From Amycolatopsis tolypomycina (GTDB taxonomy: Bacteria; Actinomycetota; Actinomycetes; Mycobacteriales; Pseudonocardiaceae), in the NCBI RefSeq assembly GCF_900105945.1, contig NZ_FNSO01000004.1, forward strand, positions 3,720,001-3,784,000: a DNA stretch of 64,000 nucleotides. The letters run 5' to 3'. This document shows, piece after piece, positions 50,595 to 59,800 of this stretch (position 1 is the first letter of the stretch; the number at the start of each line of letters is the position of its first letter). The translations under genes and the position numbers were made by a program. Under the pieces are notes generated by a model. It was not told the DNA's origin. It ran no database searches and saw only the letters and a list, made by a program, of their open reading frames with translations.

Positions 50595-51804
50595 GCGGCT
50601 CGCCCTCCGGCCGCGGGAACCGCACCAGCACCGCGGTGACGAGCAGCGCGAGCGCGAACAGGACGTAGCCGTTTCCGGTGAGCTGCTGCAGGACCGACCA
50701 GTGCCGTTCCACCTCCCCGCCGCGAGGCCACCACCACTGCGGCCCGGCGACGAACAGCACCGCGCCCGTCCCGGCCAGGACCGCCACCCCGCGGCGGCGC
50801 GTGCGGCGGGCCAGCTCGGCCCAGCCGAGCAGGACGACCACCGCCCAGACCCAGTGGTGGGTCCAGGAGATCGGCGAGACCAGCAGCCCGCCGAGCGCGT
50901 TCAGGCCCAGCGCGATGGTCCGCTCCCCCGCGGCCAGCGCCCGCCGCACGCCCAGCACCGTCAGCACCAGGACCACCGCGACGAGCGGCAGCCACCACGC
51001 CGTCCGGGCCTCCGGCGGCACCCCGGCCTTGGCCGGCAGCCCGAGCAGCGACTGGTTGCCGGCGTAGGTCGGCTCGCCGACGCGGCCGGTGTCCCACAGG
51101 GCGCCCGTCCAGTACCGGACCGAGTCCGCGCCGGCGAGCAGGAAGCCCAGCGCCGTCGCGGCCAGGAACGTCACCCCCGCCGTGACCGCGGCCCGGGTGT
51201 CCCGGCGGAGCAGGAAGTACAGCAGGAACACCGCCGGCGTCAGCTTGATCGCGGCGGCGAGGCCGATCAGCAGGCCCCGCGGCCACCGCGGGGTGTCCAC
51301 CAGGACGTCCAGCACGACGAGCGCCAGCAGCAGCAGGTCGATCTGGCCGGCGTACAGCGTGCGCAGCACCGGCTCCAGCAGCTCGGCCGCGAGCAGCAGC
51401 ACCGCCACCCGCCGCCAGTCGCAGCGCGCGCCGAGCGCCCGCAGCACGGTCACCACGACCGCGGCCAGCGCGCCGAGGGTGAGCAGGGTGAGCGCGAGGC
51501 ACGCGGCCCAGTACGGCAGCACCGCCAGCGGGGCCAGCACGATCGCCGCGAACGGCGGGTAGGTGAAGAGCAGGAACTGGCCGTCGCCGGTCGGCGGCAG
51601 CGTGCCGTACAGGGCCTGGCCGTGCAGCAGCGCGCCCGAGCCGAGCCGGTAGACGTCGAGGTCGACGCGGTAGGCCGGGAACCGCCACCGGCCGCCGTTG
51701 TACGACACGAGCACCGCGGCCGGCACCAGCAACTGCGCCCCGAGCAGGACGTATCGGTTCCCCAGCCTGGCCCGCACGGCCGCTCCCCCTGTCATCCCAC
51801 GCAT
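50545..51804 (-). CDS. GT87-like polytopic (GT-C) mannosyltransferase-type enzyme
   Basis: A 419-residue membrane protein with about ten hydrophobic segments. The first luminal loop has the DLDVYRLGS acidic motif used by polyprenyl-phosphate-mannose-dependent GT-C enzymes, and FTYPPFAA is typical of GT87/DUF2029 enzymes (PimE/alpha-1,2-mannosyltransferase group). NQSLLGL and PISWTHHWVW occur later. The likely role is adding mannose or arabinose to lipomannan-type glycolipids. ATG 51804 is used; ATG 51795 is a close alternative. Confidence 0.8.
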   Translation of the reverse strand: MRGMTGGAAVRARLGNRYVLLGAQLLVPAAVLVSYNGGRWRFPAYRVDLDVYRLGSGALLHGQALYGTLPPTGDGQFLLFTYPPFAAIVLAPLAVLPYWAACLALTLLTLGALAAVVVTVLRALGARCDWRRVAVLLLAAELLEPVLRTLYAGQIDLLLLALVVLDVLVDTPRWPRGLLIGLAAAIKLTPAVFLLYFLLRRDTRAAVTAGVTFLAATALGFLLAGADSVRYWTGALWDTGRVGEPTYAGNQSLLGLPAKAGVPPEARTAWWLPLVAVVLVLTVLGVRRALAAGERTIALGLNALGGLLVSPISWTHHWVWAVVVLLGWAELARRTRRRGVAVLAGTGAVLFVAGPQWWWPRGGEVERHWSVLQQLTGNGYVLFALALLVTAVLVRFPRPEGEPLSGAVPAGAAASPRRG

Positions 51805-51891
51805 TCTGTCGGGTCCCGGCCGGGGCGCCATCCGGGAAACCCCCGAAGCACCCCGGGGAAACCGGTTGCCGCCCGTGCCACCCTGGGGCGC

Positions 51892-52116
51892 ATGGGGACA
51901 CCGGAGGGCTTCGCCTACCGCGACGAGCGCGGCACCGTGACGATCACCCACCACGGGCGGCCCGCCGGCACGCTGCGCGGGGCCGCCGCCGCGCGGTTCC
52001 TGGCCGCGGTGGCGCGGGGTGACGACCAGCAGCTGCTGATGGCCCGGGTGACCGGCAACTACAAGCACGGCAACGAACGCCGGGTGCGGGAGCACCCCCG
52101 CAACCGCGGACGCTGA
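51892..52116 (+). CDS. Small conserved basic protein
   Basis: A 74-residue protein with a distinctive C-terminal stretch, LLMARVTGNYKHGNERRVREH. A short beta-rich N-terminus (GFAYRDERGTVTITHHGRPA) precedes an Ala-rich helix. I believe similar short proteins are widespread in actinobacteria, but I know no function. It is basic enough to bind nucleic acid (inference). It diverges from the glycosyltransferase and lies 55 bp before the acyltransferase. Confidence 0.6.
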   Translation: MGTPEGFAYRDERGTVTITHHGRPAGTLRGAAAARFLAAVARGDDQQLLMARVTGNYKHGNERRVREHPRNRGR

Positions 52117-52171
52117 CTTTCGGAGCCGTTCGGGTCAAGCGGCACAGCCGGATGGGCTAGCATCCCGATCC

Positions 52172-53305
52172 GTGCCGATCTCGTCGAAAATTCACGCCAA
52201 TCCCAACACCGGTTTCGCGTGGCTGCGGATGATCGGCGCGATCACGGTCATCGTCGACCACAGCATGCCGCTGCTGCACCCGCAGCGGCTGACGATCTTC
52301 CCCGCGTCCTGGCACATGTCACCCGGCTACATCGCGCTGATGGGCTTCTTCGCGATGAGCGGCTACCAGATCCAGGACAGCTGGGCGCGCGATCCGTCGT
52401 GGTGGCGCTTCGCCGCGCGGCGGCTGCTGCGGATCATGCCGCCGCTGGTCGTGGTGCTGCTGGTGACGGTGTTCGTGATCGGCCCGCTGGTGACGACCTG
52501 GCCGGCCCACGACTACTGGACGCACATCCAGACCTGGCGCTACCTCGTCGGCACGACCGTGCTGTTCTACCTGCAGCACGACCTGCCCGGGGTGTTCGCG
52601 AACAACCCGTACCCGTTCTCGGTGAACGGCGCGCTCTGGACGCTGCCGATGGAGCTGCTCGGCTACGGGCTGGTGCTGGTGGCCGGCGTGATCGTGCTGA
52701 TCGGCGTGCCGCGCTGGTTCCTGTTCCTCGTCCTCGGCGGCATGGTCTACACCGACAGCGTGCTGCGGGCGACGTTCGAGTACCACGGCGCGGGCGGTTC
52801 GCTGCTGACCGTCCCGGTCGGCTCGACGGTGTCGTTCCTGGTGCCCTTCGTCATCGGGGTGGTGCTGCACGCCTACCGTGACCGGATCCCGCTGAAGCCG
52901 TGGGTGGCGCTCGTCCTGTTCGGCGCCTACCTCGGGCTGAGCCAGACGCCGGCGAGCCGGTACGCGCTGGCGCTCAGCGCGGCGTACGGCGCCATCACGC
53001 TCGCGACGCACTGGCCGCGGAAGCTGGAGGTCGCCGCCCCGTACGTCTACGGCAGCTACGGCACCTACATCTGGGGCTTCCCGATCCAGCAGCTGCTCAT
53101 CCTCGCCGGGGTGCGGCACGTGTGGCTGCTGATCCTGCTCGCCGTCCCCCTCGCCTACGCCGTCGGGCAGCTGTCGTGGAACTACGTCGAGAAGCCGACG
53201 CAGCGGCTGCGCCGTCACCTCCGGCCGCCCGCGCCGGTCCGCCGCCCGGTGGCCGCGCCGCCGCAGCTGCCCGCCACGGCGGCCGCCCCGCTGCGGAGAT
53301 CTTGA
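52172..53305 (+). CDS. Acyltransferase 3 family membrane protein (OafA-type)
   Basis: A 377-residue protein with about ten membrane helices. FAWLRMIGAITVIVDHSMPL is the family start with the conserved His, and PLVVVLLVTVFVIGP, a helix ending WTLPMELLGYG, and YGTYIWGFPIQQL are typical. These enzymes O-acetylate or O-succinylate exported glycans or antibiotics. The start is a GTG at 52172. The C-terminal 35 residues are Pro/Arg-rich and cytoplasmic. No obvious operon partner. Confidence 0.88.
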   Translation: MPISSKIHANPNTGFAWLRMIGAITVIVDHSMPLLHPQRLTIFPASWHMSPGYIALMGFFAMSGYQIQDSWARDPSWWRFAARRLLRIMPPLVVVLLVTVFVIGPLVTTWPAHDYWTHIQTWRYLVGTTVLFYLQHDLPGVFANNPYPFSVNGALWTLPMELLGYGLVLVAGVIVLIGVPRWFLFLVLGGMVYTDSVLRATFEYHGAGGSLLTVPVGSTVSFLVPFVIGVVLHAYRDRIPLKPWVALVLFGAYLGLSQTPASRYALALSAAYGAITLATHWPRKLEVAAPYVYGSYGTYIWGFPIQQLLILAGVRHVWLLILLAVPLAYAVGQLSWNYVEKPTQRLRRHLRPPAPVRRPVAAPPQLPATAAAPLRRS

Positions 53306-53337
53306 GGCCGGGGCGCCGCGTTGGGCATGCTGGCGCC

Positions 53338-54537
53338 GTGACCTACGACGTTCAGCGCATCCGCGCGCACTTCCCCGCCCTCGACGGCGGCGCCGCCCAC
53401 TTCGACGGACCGGGCGGCTCGCAGGTCCCCGACGTGGTCGGGCAGGCGGTGGCCGAGACGCTCTGCGCGGCGATCGCCAACCGCGGCGTCGTCACGGCGG
53501 CCGAGCGGCGGGCGAGCACGGTCGTCGCCGAGGCGCGCGCGGCCGCCGCCGACCTGCTGGCCGCCGACCCGGCCGGCGTCGTCTTCGGCCGCAGCATGAC
53601 CCAGCTGACCTACGACTTCTCCCGCACGCTGGCCCAGAAGTGGGGCCCGGGCGACGAAGTCGTGGTGACCCGCCTCGACCACGACGCGAACATCCGCCCG
53701 TGGGTCCAGGCCGCCGCGGCGGCCGGCGCCACGGTCCGCTGGGCCGACTTCGACCCGGCGACGGGCGAGCTCGCGCCGCTCGGCGGGCTGCTGTCGGACC
53801 GCACGCGGCTGGTCGCGGTGACGGCGGCGTCGAACCTGCTGGGCACCCGCCCGGACATCCCGGCGATCGCGGCGGAGGTCCACGCCGCGGGCGCGCTGCT
53901 GTACGTCGACGGCGTCCACCTGACCCCGCACGCGGCGGTCGACGTCCCGGCGCTCGGAGCCGACTTCTTCGCGTGCTCGCCGTACAAGTTCCTGGGCCCG
54001 CACCTCGGGCTGCTGGCGGCGGCCCCGGCGTTGCTGGAGTCGTTGCACCCGGACAAGCTGCTGCCGTCGACCAACGCGGTCCCGGAGCGCTTCGAGCTGG
54101 GCACGCTGCCGTACGAGCTGCTGGCAGGCACGACCGCGGCGATCGACTTCCTCGCCGGGCTGGTGCCGGGCACGGGTTCGCGGCGGTCGCGGCTGCTGGC
54201 GTCGATGGCGGGGTTGGAGGAGCACGAGAACGCCCTTCTGGCCCGGCTCGACGCGGGTCTGGCGTCGCTGCCGGGGGTCACGCGGTACGGGGCGCCGGAG
54301 CGGCATCGGACGCCGACGGTGCTGTTTTCGGTGGAAGGGGTGCCATCGCGGGCGGTGTACGAACACCTCGGGGCGCAGGGGGTGAACGCGCCGGCGGGGA
54401 GTTTCTACGCACTCGAGTGCTCACGGCGGCTGGGGCTGGGTGACGCCGGGGCGGTGCGGGCGGGGATCGCGCCGTACACGACGGAGGACGATGTCGACCG
54501 GCTCCTGGCCGGGGCCGAGTCGCTTGACCGCGGCTGA
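53338..54537 (+). CDS. Cysteine-desulfurase-like class V aminotransferase
   Basis: A 399-residue PLP enzyme. GGSQVP near residue 21, VDGVHLTPHA for cofactor contact and CSPYKFLGP with Lys217 (Schiff base) identify the family. The active-site cysteine loop of IscS/SufS is not evident, so desulfurase or selenocysteine lyase activity is uncertain. The GTG is at 53338, 32 bp after the acyltransferase. A 21-bp repeat patch follows its stop. Confidence 0.82.
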   Translation: MTYDVQRIRAHFPALDGGAAHFDGPGGSQVPDVVGQAVAETLCAAIANRGVVTAAERRASTVVAEARAAAADLLAADPAGVVFGRSMTQLTYDFSRTLAQKWGPGDEVVVTRLDHDANIRPWVQAAAAAGATVRWADFDPATGELAPLGGLLSDRTRLVAVTAASNLLGTRPDIPAIAAEVHAAGALLYVDGVHLTPHAAVDVPALGADFFACSPYKFLGPHLGLLAAAPALLESLHPDKLLPSTNAVPERFELGTLPYELLAGTTAAIDFLAGLVPGTGSRRSRLLASMAGLEEHENALLARLDAGLASLPGVTRYGAPERHRTPTVLFSVEGVPSRAVYEHLGAQGVNAPAGSFYALECSRRLGLGDAGAVRAGIAPYTTEDDVDRLLAGAESLDRG

Positions 54538-54559
54538 AGGCGAGCCGGGAGCTCGAACC

Positions 54560-54627
54560 TCCGTGACGGAAGGGTCGACACGCGTGATCGGAGGGTCGAC
54601 ACGCGTGATCAGGAGGTCGACACGCCG
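54560..54627. repeat. Second patch of 21-bp CGCGTGATC repeats
   Basis: CGCGTGATC at 54581 and at 54602 are 21 bp apart, flanked in register by degenerate units at 54560 and 54623. The unit is GGGTCGACACGCGTGATCGGA-like, different outside the core from the array at 33 kb. It lies between the convergent ends of the class V aminotransferase and EF-G-like genes. Confidence 0.8.
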
Positions 54628-54687
54628 GGCGATCCCGCGGGTTCGGGTGGCGAGCCGGGTCTCCCTCCCGGCCCGCCACCCCTCACC

Positions 54688-56622
54688 TCACGGCACCGGC
54701 GCGAACCCCGCCGGGCGGGCGGTGAACGTGCCGCGGCCCTGGGTGCGGCTCCGCAGCCGGCTTGCGTAGCCGAACAGCTCCGCCACCGGGACCGTCGCCG
54801 TCACCTCCGCCGCGGGTGGCCGCACCGATGAGCCGGCCACGCGCCCCCGGCGGGCCGCCAGGTCGCCGAGCACTCCGCCGACCGCGTCGGACGGGACCGT
54901 CACCACCACCTCGGCCACCGGCTCGAGCAGGCGAAGCACGCACTCGCGCAGCGCCTGCCGCAGGCCGAGCAGGCCTGCCGTGCGGAACGCCAGGTCCGAC
55001 GAGTCCTTCGGGTGCGTTGCCCCGTCGGTCAGCGTCACGCGCAGGCCCGTCACCGGGTGGCCGCCCAGCGGTCCGGCGGCCAGCGCGTCCCGGCAGCCGG
55101 CCTCGACCGCGCGGACGTACTCGCGCGGTACCCGGCCGCCGACGATCGCCGAGGTGAACTCGAAGCCCTCGGCCGCCGGGGTGACGTCGAGGACCACGTG
55201 GGCGAACTGGCCCGCGCCGCCGTCCTGCTTGACGTGGCGGTAGACCAGCCCGGTCACCCCGCCGACCACCGTTTCGCGGTACGCCACCGACGGGCGGCCC
55301 ACCACGACTTCGAGGCCGCGGTCCCGCCGCAGCTTCTCCACCGCCACCTCCAGGTGCAGCTCGCCCAGCCCGGACAGCACCGTCTGCCCGGTCTCCGGGT
55401 CGACCCGCACGACCAGCGACGGGTCCTCCTCGGCCAGCCGCGCCAGTGCCACCGCGAGCCGGTCGGCGTCGCGCCGGGCCTCGACCGCCACCGAGACCAC
55501 CGGGTCCGCCGTCACCGGCGGCTCCAGCAGCACCGGGTCGCCCGGCGCGCAGAGCGTGGCGCCGACGCGCGCCGCCTTCGGCCCGGCCACCGCGACGATG
55601 TCGCCGGCCACCGCACTGTCCACTTCGGAACAGCGGTCGGCCTGGACGCGCAGCACACGGGCGATGCGCTCGGGGCGTCCCGCGTCGCTCACCTGGTCTC
55701 CCTTCCGCAGCGTTCCCGAGTACACCCGCAGGTACGTCAGCCGTCCCGTGGCCGTCGTGGCGACCTTGAACACCAGCGCGGCCGGCGGCGCCGCCGGGTC
55801 GGCGGGCCGGTCGGGCCGCACCGGCGGGACGTCGGCCGGCGACGGCAGGTACGCGACGACGGCGTCGAGCAGCGGCTCGATCCCGCGGTCGCGGTAGGCC
55901 GCCCCGCACAGCACGACGAGCCCGGCGCCGCTGAGCGTCAGCTCCCGCAGCGCCTTCTCCAGCGTCTCCGCCGAAACCGTGCCGGTGGCGCAGAACTCGT
56001 CGAGCGCCACCGGGTGCAGCTCGGCGACGGCCTCCGCCAGCACGCGACGCCGCCGCCGAGCCTCCGCCGAGGCGTCCACCGGCAGGTGCACCAGGTCGAC
56101 GACGCCGGTGAAGCCGTCCTCGCGCCCGATCGGCAGCTGCACGACCAGCGGGGCCGGGTGCAGCCGCGCCCGGATCGAGGCGACGGCGGCGTCGAGGTCG
56201 GCGCCCGCGCGGTCGAGCTTGTTGACGAACGCGATGCGCGGCACGCCGTGCCGGTCGGCCTGCCGCCACACGGTTTCGCTCTGCGGCTCGACCCCGGCGA
56301 CGGCGTCGAACACCGCGACGGCGCCGTCGAGCACCCGCAGCGACCGCTCGACCTCGGCGGTGAAGTCGACGTGGCCGGGCGTGTCGATGAGGGTGAGCCG
56401 GTGGCCGGCCCACTCGCAGCTGACGGCCGCGGCGAAGATGGTGATGCCGCGGTCGCGTTCCTGCGGGTCGAAGTCGGTGACGGTCGTGCCGTCGTGCACC
56501 TCGCCGGTCTTGTGGGTGGCGCCGGTGCGGTGCAGGATCCGTTCGGTGACGGTGGTCTTGCCCGCGTCGACGTGGGCGAGGATGCCCAGGTTGCGGACGG
56601 TGGTCAGGGGTCGGGTGCGCAC
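54688..56622 (-). CDS. EF-G-like translational GTPase paralogue
   Basis: A 644-residue GTPase with AHVDAGKTT (G1), a DTPGHVDF G3 and NKLD (G4), plus QERDRGITI (switch I). Domains II-V follow, ending [18 protein letters not shown] as in EF-G, not TetM-like. It is shorter than housekeeping EF-G (about 700), and str-operon neighbours are absent, so it is a paralogue. Possible roles are ribosome recycling, rescue or protection from a drug. GTG 56622 is chosen for AAGGAC about 8 bases upstream. A leader ORF with a hairpin lies upstream, suggesting translation-coupled control. Confidence 0.85.
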   Translation of the reverse strand: MRTRPLTTVRNLGILAHVDAGKTTVTERILHRTGATHKTGEVHDGTTVTDFDPQERDRGITIFAAAVSCEWAGHRLTLIDTPGHVDFTAEVERSLRVLDGAVAVFDAVAGVEPQSETVWRQADRHGVPRIAFVNKLDRAGADLDAAVASIRARLHPAPLVVQLPIGREDGFTGVVDLVHLPVDASAEARRRRRVLAEAVAELHPVALDEFCATGTVSAETLEKALRELTLSGAGLVVLCGAAYRDRGIEPLLDAVVAYLPSPADVPPVRPDRPADPAAPPAALVFKVATTATGRLTYLRVYSGTLRKGDQVSDAGRPERIARVLRVQADRCSEVDSAVAGDIVAVAGPKAARVGATLCAPGDPVLLEPPVTADPVVSVAVEARRDADRLAVALARLAEEDPSLVVRVDPETGQTVLSGLGELHLEVAVEKLRRDRGLEVVVGRPSVAYRETVVGGVTGLVYRHVKQDGGAGQFAHVVLDVTPAAEGFEFTSAIVGGRVPREYVRAVEAGCRDALAAGPLGGHPVTGLRVTLTDGATHPKDSSDLAFRTAGLLGLRQALRECVLRLLEPVAEVVVTVPSDAVGGVLGDLAARRGRVAGSSVRPPAAEVTATVPVAELFGYASRLRSRTQGRGTFTARPAGFAPVP

Positions 56623-56664
56623 AGCCTTGTCCTTTGTGGACGAAGTGGTCAGGACGGCGCGATT

Positions 56665-56694
56665 CCCCGTGACAGCGGGATGGGCGTCACGGGG
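56665..56694 (-). promoter_or_regulatory. Hairpin overlapping the leader-peptide stop codon
   Basis: Reading the minus strand, CCCCGTGA (56694-56687), which holds the leader's last codon and its TGA stop, pairs perfectly with TCACGGGG (56672-56665) around a 14-base loop. A ribosome at the stop would melt it. It lies 43 bases upstream of the EF-G-like start. Confidence 0.5.
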
Positions 56695-56788
56695 TCCGGT
56701 GCGAGCCGCGCGGCAGGCACCGGACACCCGGGGACACCAGGATCACCTCGGACCGCGACCGGGGAGCGACGGCGACGCGGTGACGCAT
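56687..56788 (-). CDS. Candidate 33-residue leader peptide upstream of the EF-G-like gene
   Basis: A short ORF with its own RBS (GGGAG about 6 bases before ATG 56788), followed by a TGA at 56689-56687. The product begins [15 protein letters not shown] and ends RGSHRTP; it is Arg-rich with no family resemblance. It lies about 36 nucleotides after the predicted transcription start and 65 bases before the EF-G-like gene. Leader peptides that sense ribosome stalling are known for ribosomal-resistance genes such as tet(M) and erm. Whether this is translated is not shown by sequence. Confidence 0.4.
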   Translation of the reverse strand: MRHRVAVAPRSRSEVILVSPGVRCLPRGSHRTP

Positions 56789-56830
56789 GGCCGGCTCCCT
56801 TCGATCGGCGCGGTGGACAGGTTCCGGCGA

Positions 56831-56859
56831 AGACTAGCGGCGGCCGGTCCCCCGGCCAA
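56831..56859 (-). promoter_or_regulatory. Promoter for the leader and EF-G-like gene
   Basis: On the minus strand TTGGCC (56859-56854), a 17-bp spacer and TAGTCT (56836-56831) resemble a housekeeping promoter. Its -10 equals that of the LacI gene promoter at 151. Confidence 0.5.
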
Positions 56860-56882
56860 CGCGGTTTTCGGCCGGACGCGGG

Positions 56883-59800
56883 CTACGACGTGAGCTTCGC
56901 AGCCACGTTGTACGCCTCCACCAGCAGTTTCGCGTTCGGCACCCGGCGCCGCGGCTCGACGCGGACCGTGCGGGTCTCCCCCGGCAGCAACCAGAAGTAG
57001 TTGTCGCCGTAGCGGGTGGGCAACACGCGGTCGGTGCCGTTGCGCTCCCGCAGCGACAGCCGGATCATCGCCGCGACCGTCCTCCCGTCGTTGCGGACAG
57101 TCGCGGTGTAGGCGTCGCCGTCCGGGCGCCACGTCGTGGTCAGCCGGGCCCCGGGGAGCTGGTTGAGCGCGCGCATCGCGGTGTCCGTGCGGTAGCGCCA
57201 GTACGTGTTCTCCGACAGCACCGCGCCGCCCTCGCCGGTCAGGGTCAGCCGGAGCAGGTGCAGGTCGGGCAGGCCGGCGTCGAACGGGACGGCGAACGCG
57301 GCCGCCGCCGACACCGGGGCCACGTCGAGCTGCTGCTGCCGGGCCGGGCCGAGCGCCGCCCCGTCCAGGCCGTGCAGCCGGGCGGTGACGGTCACGCCGG
57401 TCAGCGCGCCCGGCGTGTGGTTGACCACCCGCACCTGCCACGTCGTCAGGTCGGCCTGGACGTGCCGGGCTTCGCAGCCCTTGCGCGCGCCGTAGTAGCT
57501 GCCGTTGACGTCGAGGTCGTAGTCGTAGGTCTGCCAGACCGTGCTGTGCCAGGCAGGGTGCGACATCCACAGCAGCACGCCGGTGGCGTCGTTCCCCAGT
57601 TTCGCGTTCCACGCCTCGAAGATCGCGCGCATGCTCTCGTAGTTGACGAACTGTGCCTTGCGGCAGAACTCGGCCAGGCTGGTCGACGGCGCGAGCCGGG
57701 CGTCGATCGCGGCCAGGTAGCCCTGCGGGGACTGGTTGCCGTTGGTGGACCAGTCGTGCAGGAACCACGGCGCGCCGATCGGCCAGCCCGGGTCGCCGGC
57801 CCCGACCAGGTTGCGCATGCTCTCGACCACGGACACCGTCGGCAGGCCGATCTCGCTCCAGAACCCGTACTTGCCGCCCGTCGCCTCCCCGGTGAAGTAC
57901 TGCTTCGGGTCCAGCCAGCGGTAGGGGCCGTCGCCGGTGATCACGCCGCCGGCCGAATTGCCCTGGTAGAGCAGGTCGGTGCAGGTGTGGACGAGGTCGC
58001 GCAGGGCGTTGTCGAGCACCGCGGGCGGCGTGCCCTCGTTGCAGCCGAACCAGACGGCCGCGCACGCGTGGTGGCGGTAGCGCAGCACGGTGTCCTCGGC
58101 CTGGGCCAGGAAGATGTCGTGGTTGGCCGGGTCGGTCGACCAGCCGTCCCAGAACTCGTTCCACAGCAGGATGCCGTACTTGTCGCAGGCGTCGAACAGC
58201 TCCGGCCGGTAGGACGACCCGACCCAGTTGCGGATCATGGTGAAGTTCATGTCGCGGTGCATCGCGACGACGGCGTCGGCCCGCTCGGCGGGCATCCGGC
58301 GCAGCAGCTCGTCCCAGCCCCAGCTGCCGCCGCGGGCGAAGACCTTGACGCCGTTGACGAGGAACGTCAGCGGCTTCGGGCTGTTGTCGACCGACGCGAC
58401 GTCGGTCCAGGTGCCGCCGTCCTGCGACACCTGGATCTTGAAGGTCGCCGCGTAGGCGGTCTCCCAGGTCAGCACCACGCGGTCGAACGCCGTCGCGGCG
58501 CCGAGGTCGACCTGCAGCCACTGGTTGTCGCTGTATTCGGACGTCCAGCGGGTGTTCGGGTCGCCGTCGAAGGCGCGTTCCGGCGGGTTGCCGTCGGCCA
58601 CCGACTGCGCCGCCGACGGCTTGCCCTGTGCCAGGTCGGGACCCGAGCCGTTCAGCACGGACATCGTCCAGAGCGAGAAGCCCCAGCCGGTGGCGCGCTT
58701 CAGGCCCTGCATGCGGACGAACCGGGCGTTCTGCGGTGCGAGCTCGACGGTCTGCGTGGCGCGGCCGTCGGCGATGACGATCGGCAGGTCGTAGCGGTAG
58801 CCGATCTCGCGCAGGCCGATCTTGACCGTCCGCCGGTCGCTCGTGGCGGCGCCGATCGCCGCGGTCAGTGTCAGGTCGTGGAGGTTCGGGTCGCCGTAGC
58901 CGTTGGGCCACCAGAGCTTCGCGTTCTCGACCCGCTGCTTCGGGAACACGACGTCGGTGGTCTGCCCGGCCGGGACCGTCACGGTGGCCGTCAGGTTCAG
59001 CGAGCCGAACGCGGCGGTGACCCGGACGCGCTGGGCCGTCGCGGCGGCGTTGCGCACCGGCACGGTCAGGGTGACTTCGGCCGTCTTGCCGTCGGGCACC
59101 TTCGTGTCGACGCGGACGTCGCCGAGCACCGCGGCGCCGGTGGAGCGCAGGCGGACGTGGTCCCAGAGGCCGGACGCGCGGTCGCGGACCGCGGGCATCC
59201 AGTCCCAGCCGGACACGGCGAGGTAGGTCGGCGAGTTGTCGAACATCGTGCCGCCCGCGTCGACCCAGGAGCTGCCGTCGGCGCCCTTGTCGCCGGGGCT
59301 GCCGGGCCGCGGCATCGGCGAGATCTTCACCGCGAGGGCCTGCTCGCCGGTGCGGCGGAGCGCGGCGGTCACGTCGTGCGCGCCGCGGCCGAACGGGTGG
59401 CTCTGGGTGCCGATCCGCGTGCCGTTGAGCCAGATCTCGGCCTCGTGGTTGACCCCGTCGAACTCGAGCCAGACGTGCCGGCCCGGGGACGTGTCGAGGC
59501 CGCGCGGGAGGGCGAAGCGGCGGCGGTACCACCACGCGTGGCGCGAGAGGGCTTCCGGGACGTGCAGGTTGTTCATCCCGGAGACCGGATCGGGCAGCTG
59601 CCCCTGTGCCACGAGCGAGGCCAGCACGGTGCCGGGCACGGTCGCCGTCAGCCAGCCACGAGTGTCCACACCGGACGCCGAGAGTGCCTTGCCGTCGCCG
59701 GCGGGCGCCCAGTCGTCCATGGTGAGGACCCAGCCGGAGTCCAGCGGCACGGTCCCGTCGGCCGCCACGGCGAGGGCGGGCGGGGTGTCGTCCGGGCGCA

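Noticed and set aside
54688..56622. TetM/OtrA-type tetracycline resistance protein
   Set aside because: Length is similar, but the C-terminal end is EF-G type ([11 protein letters not shown]), so resistance is not claimed.
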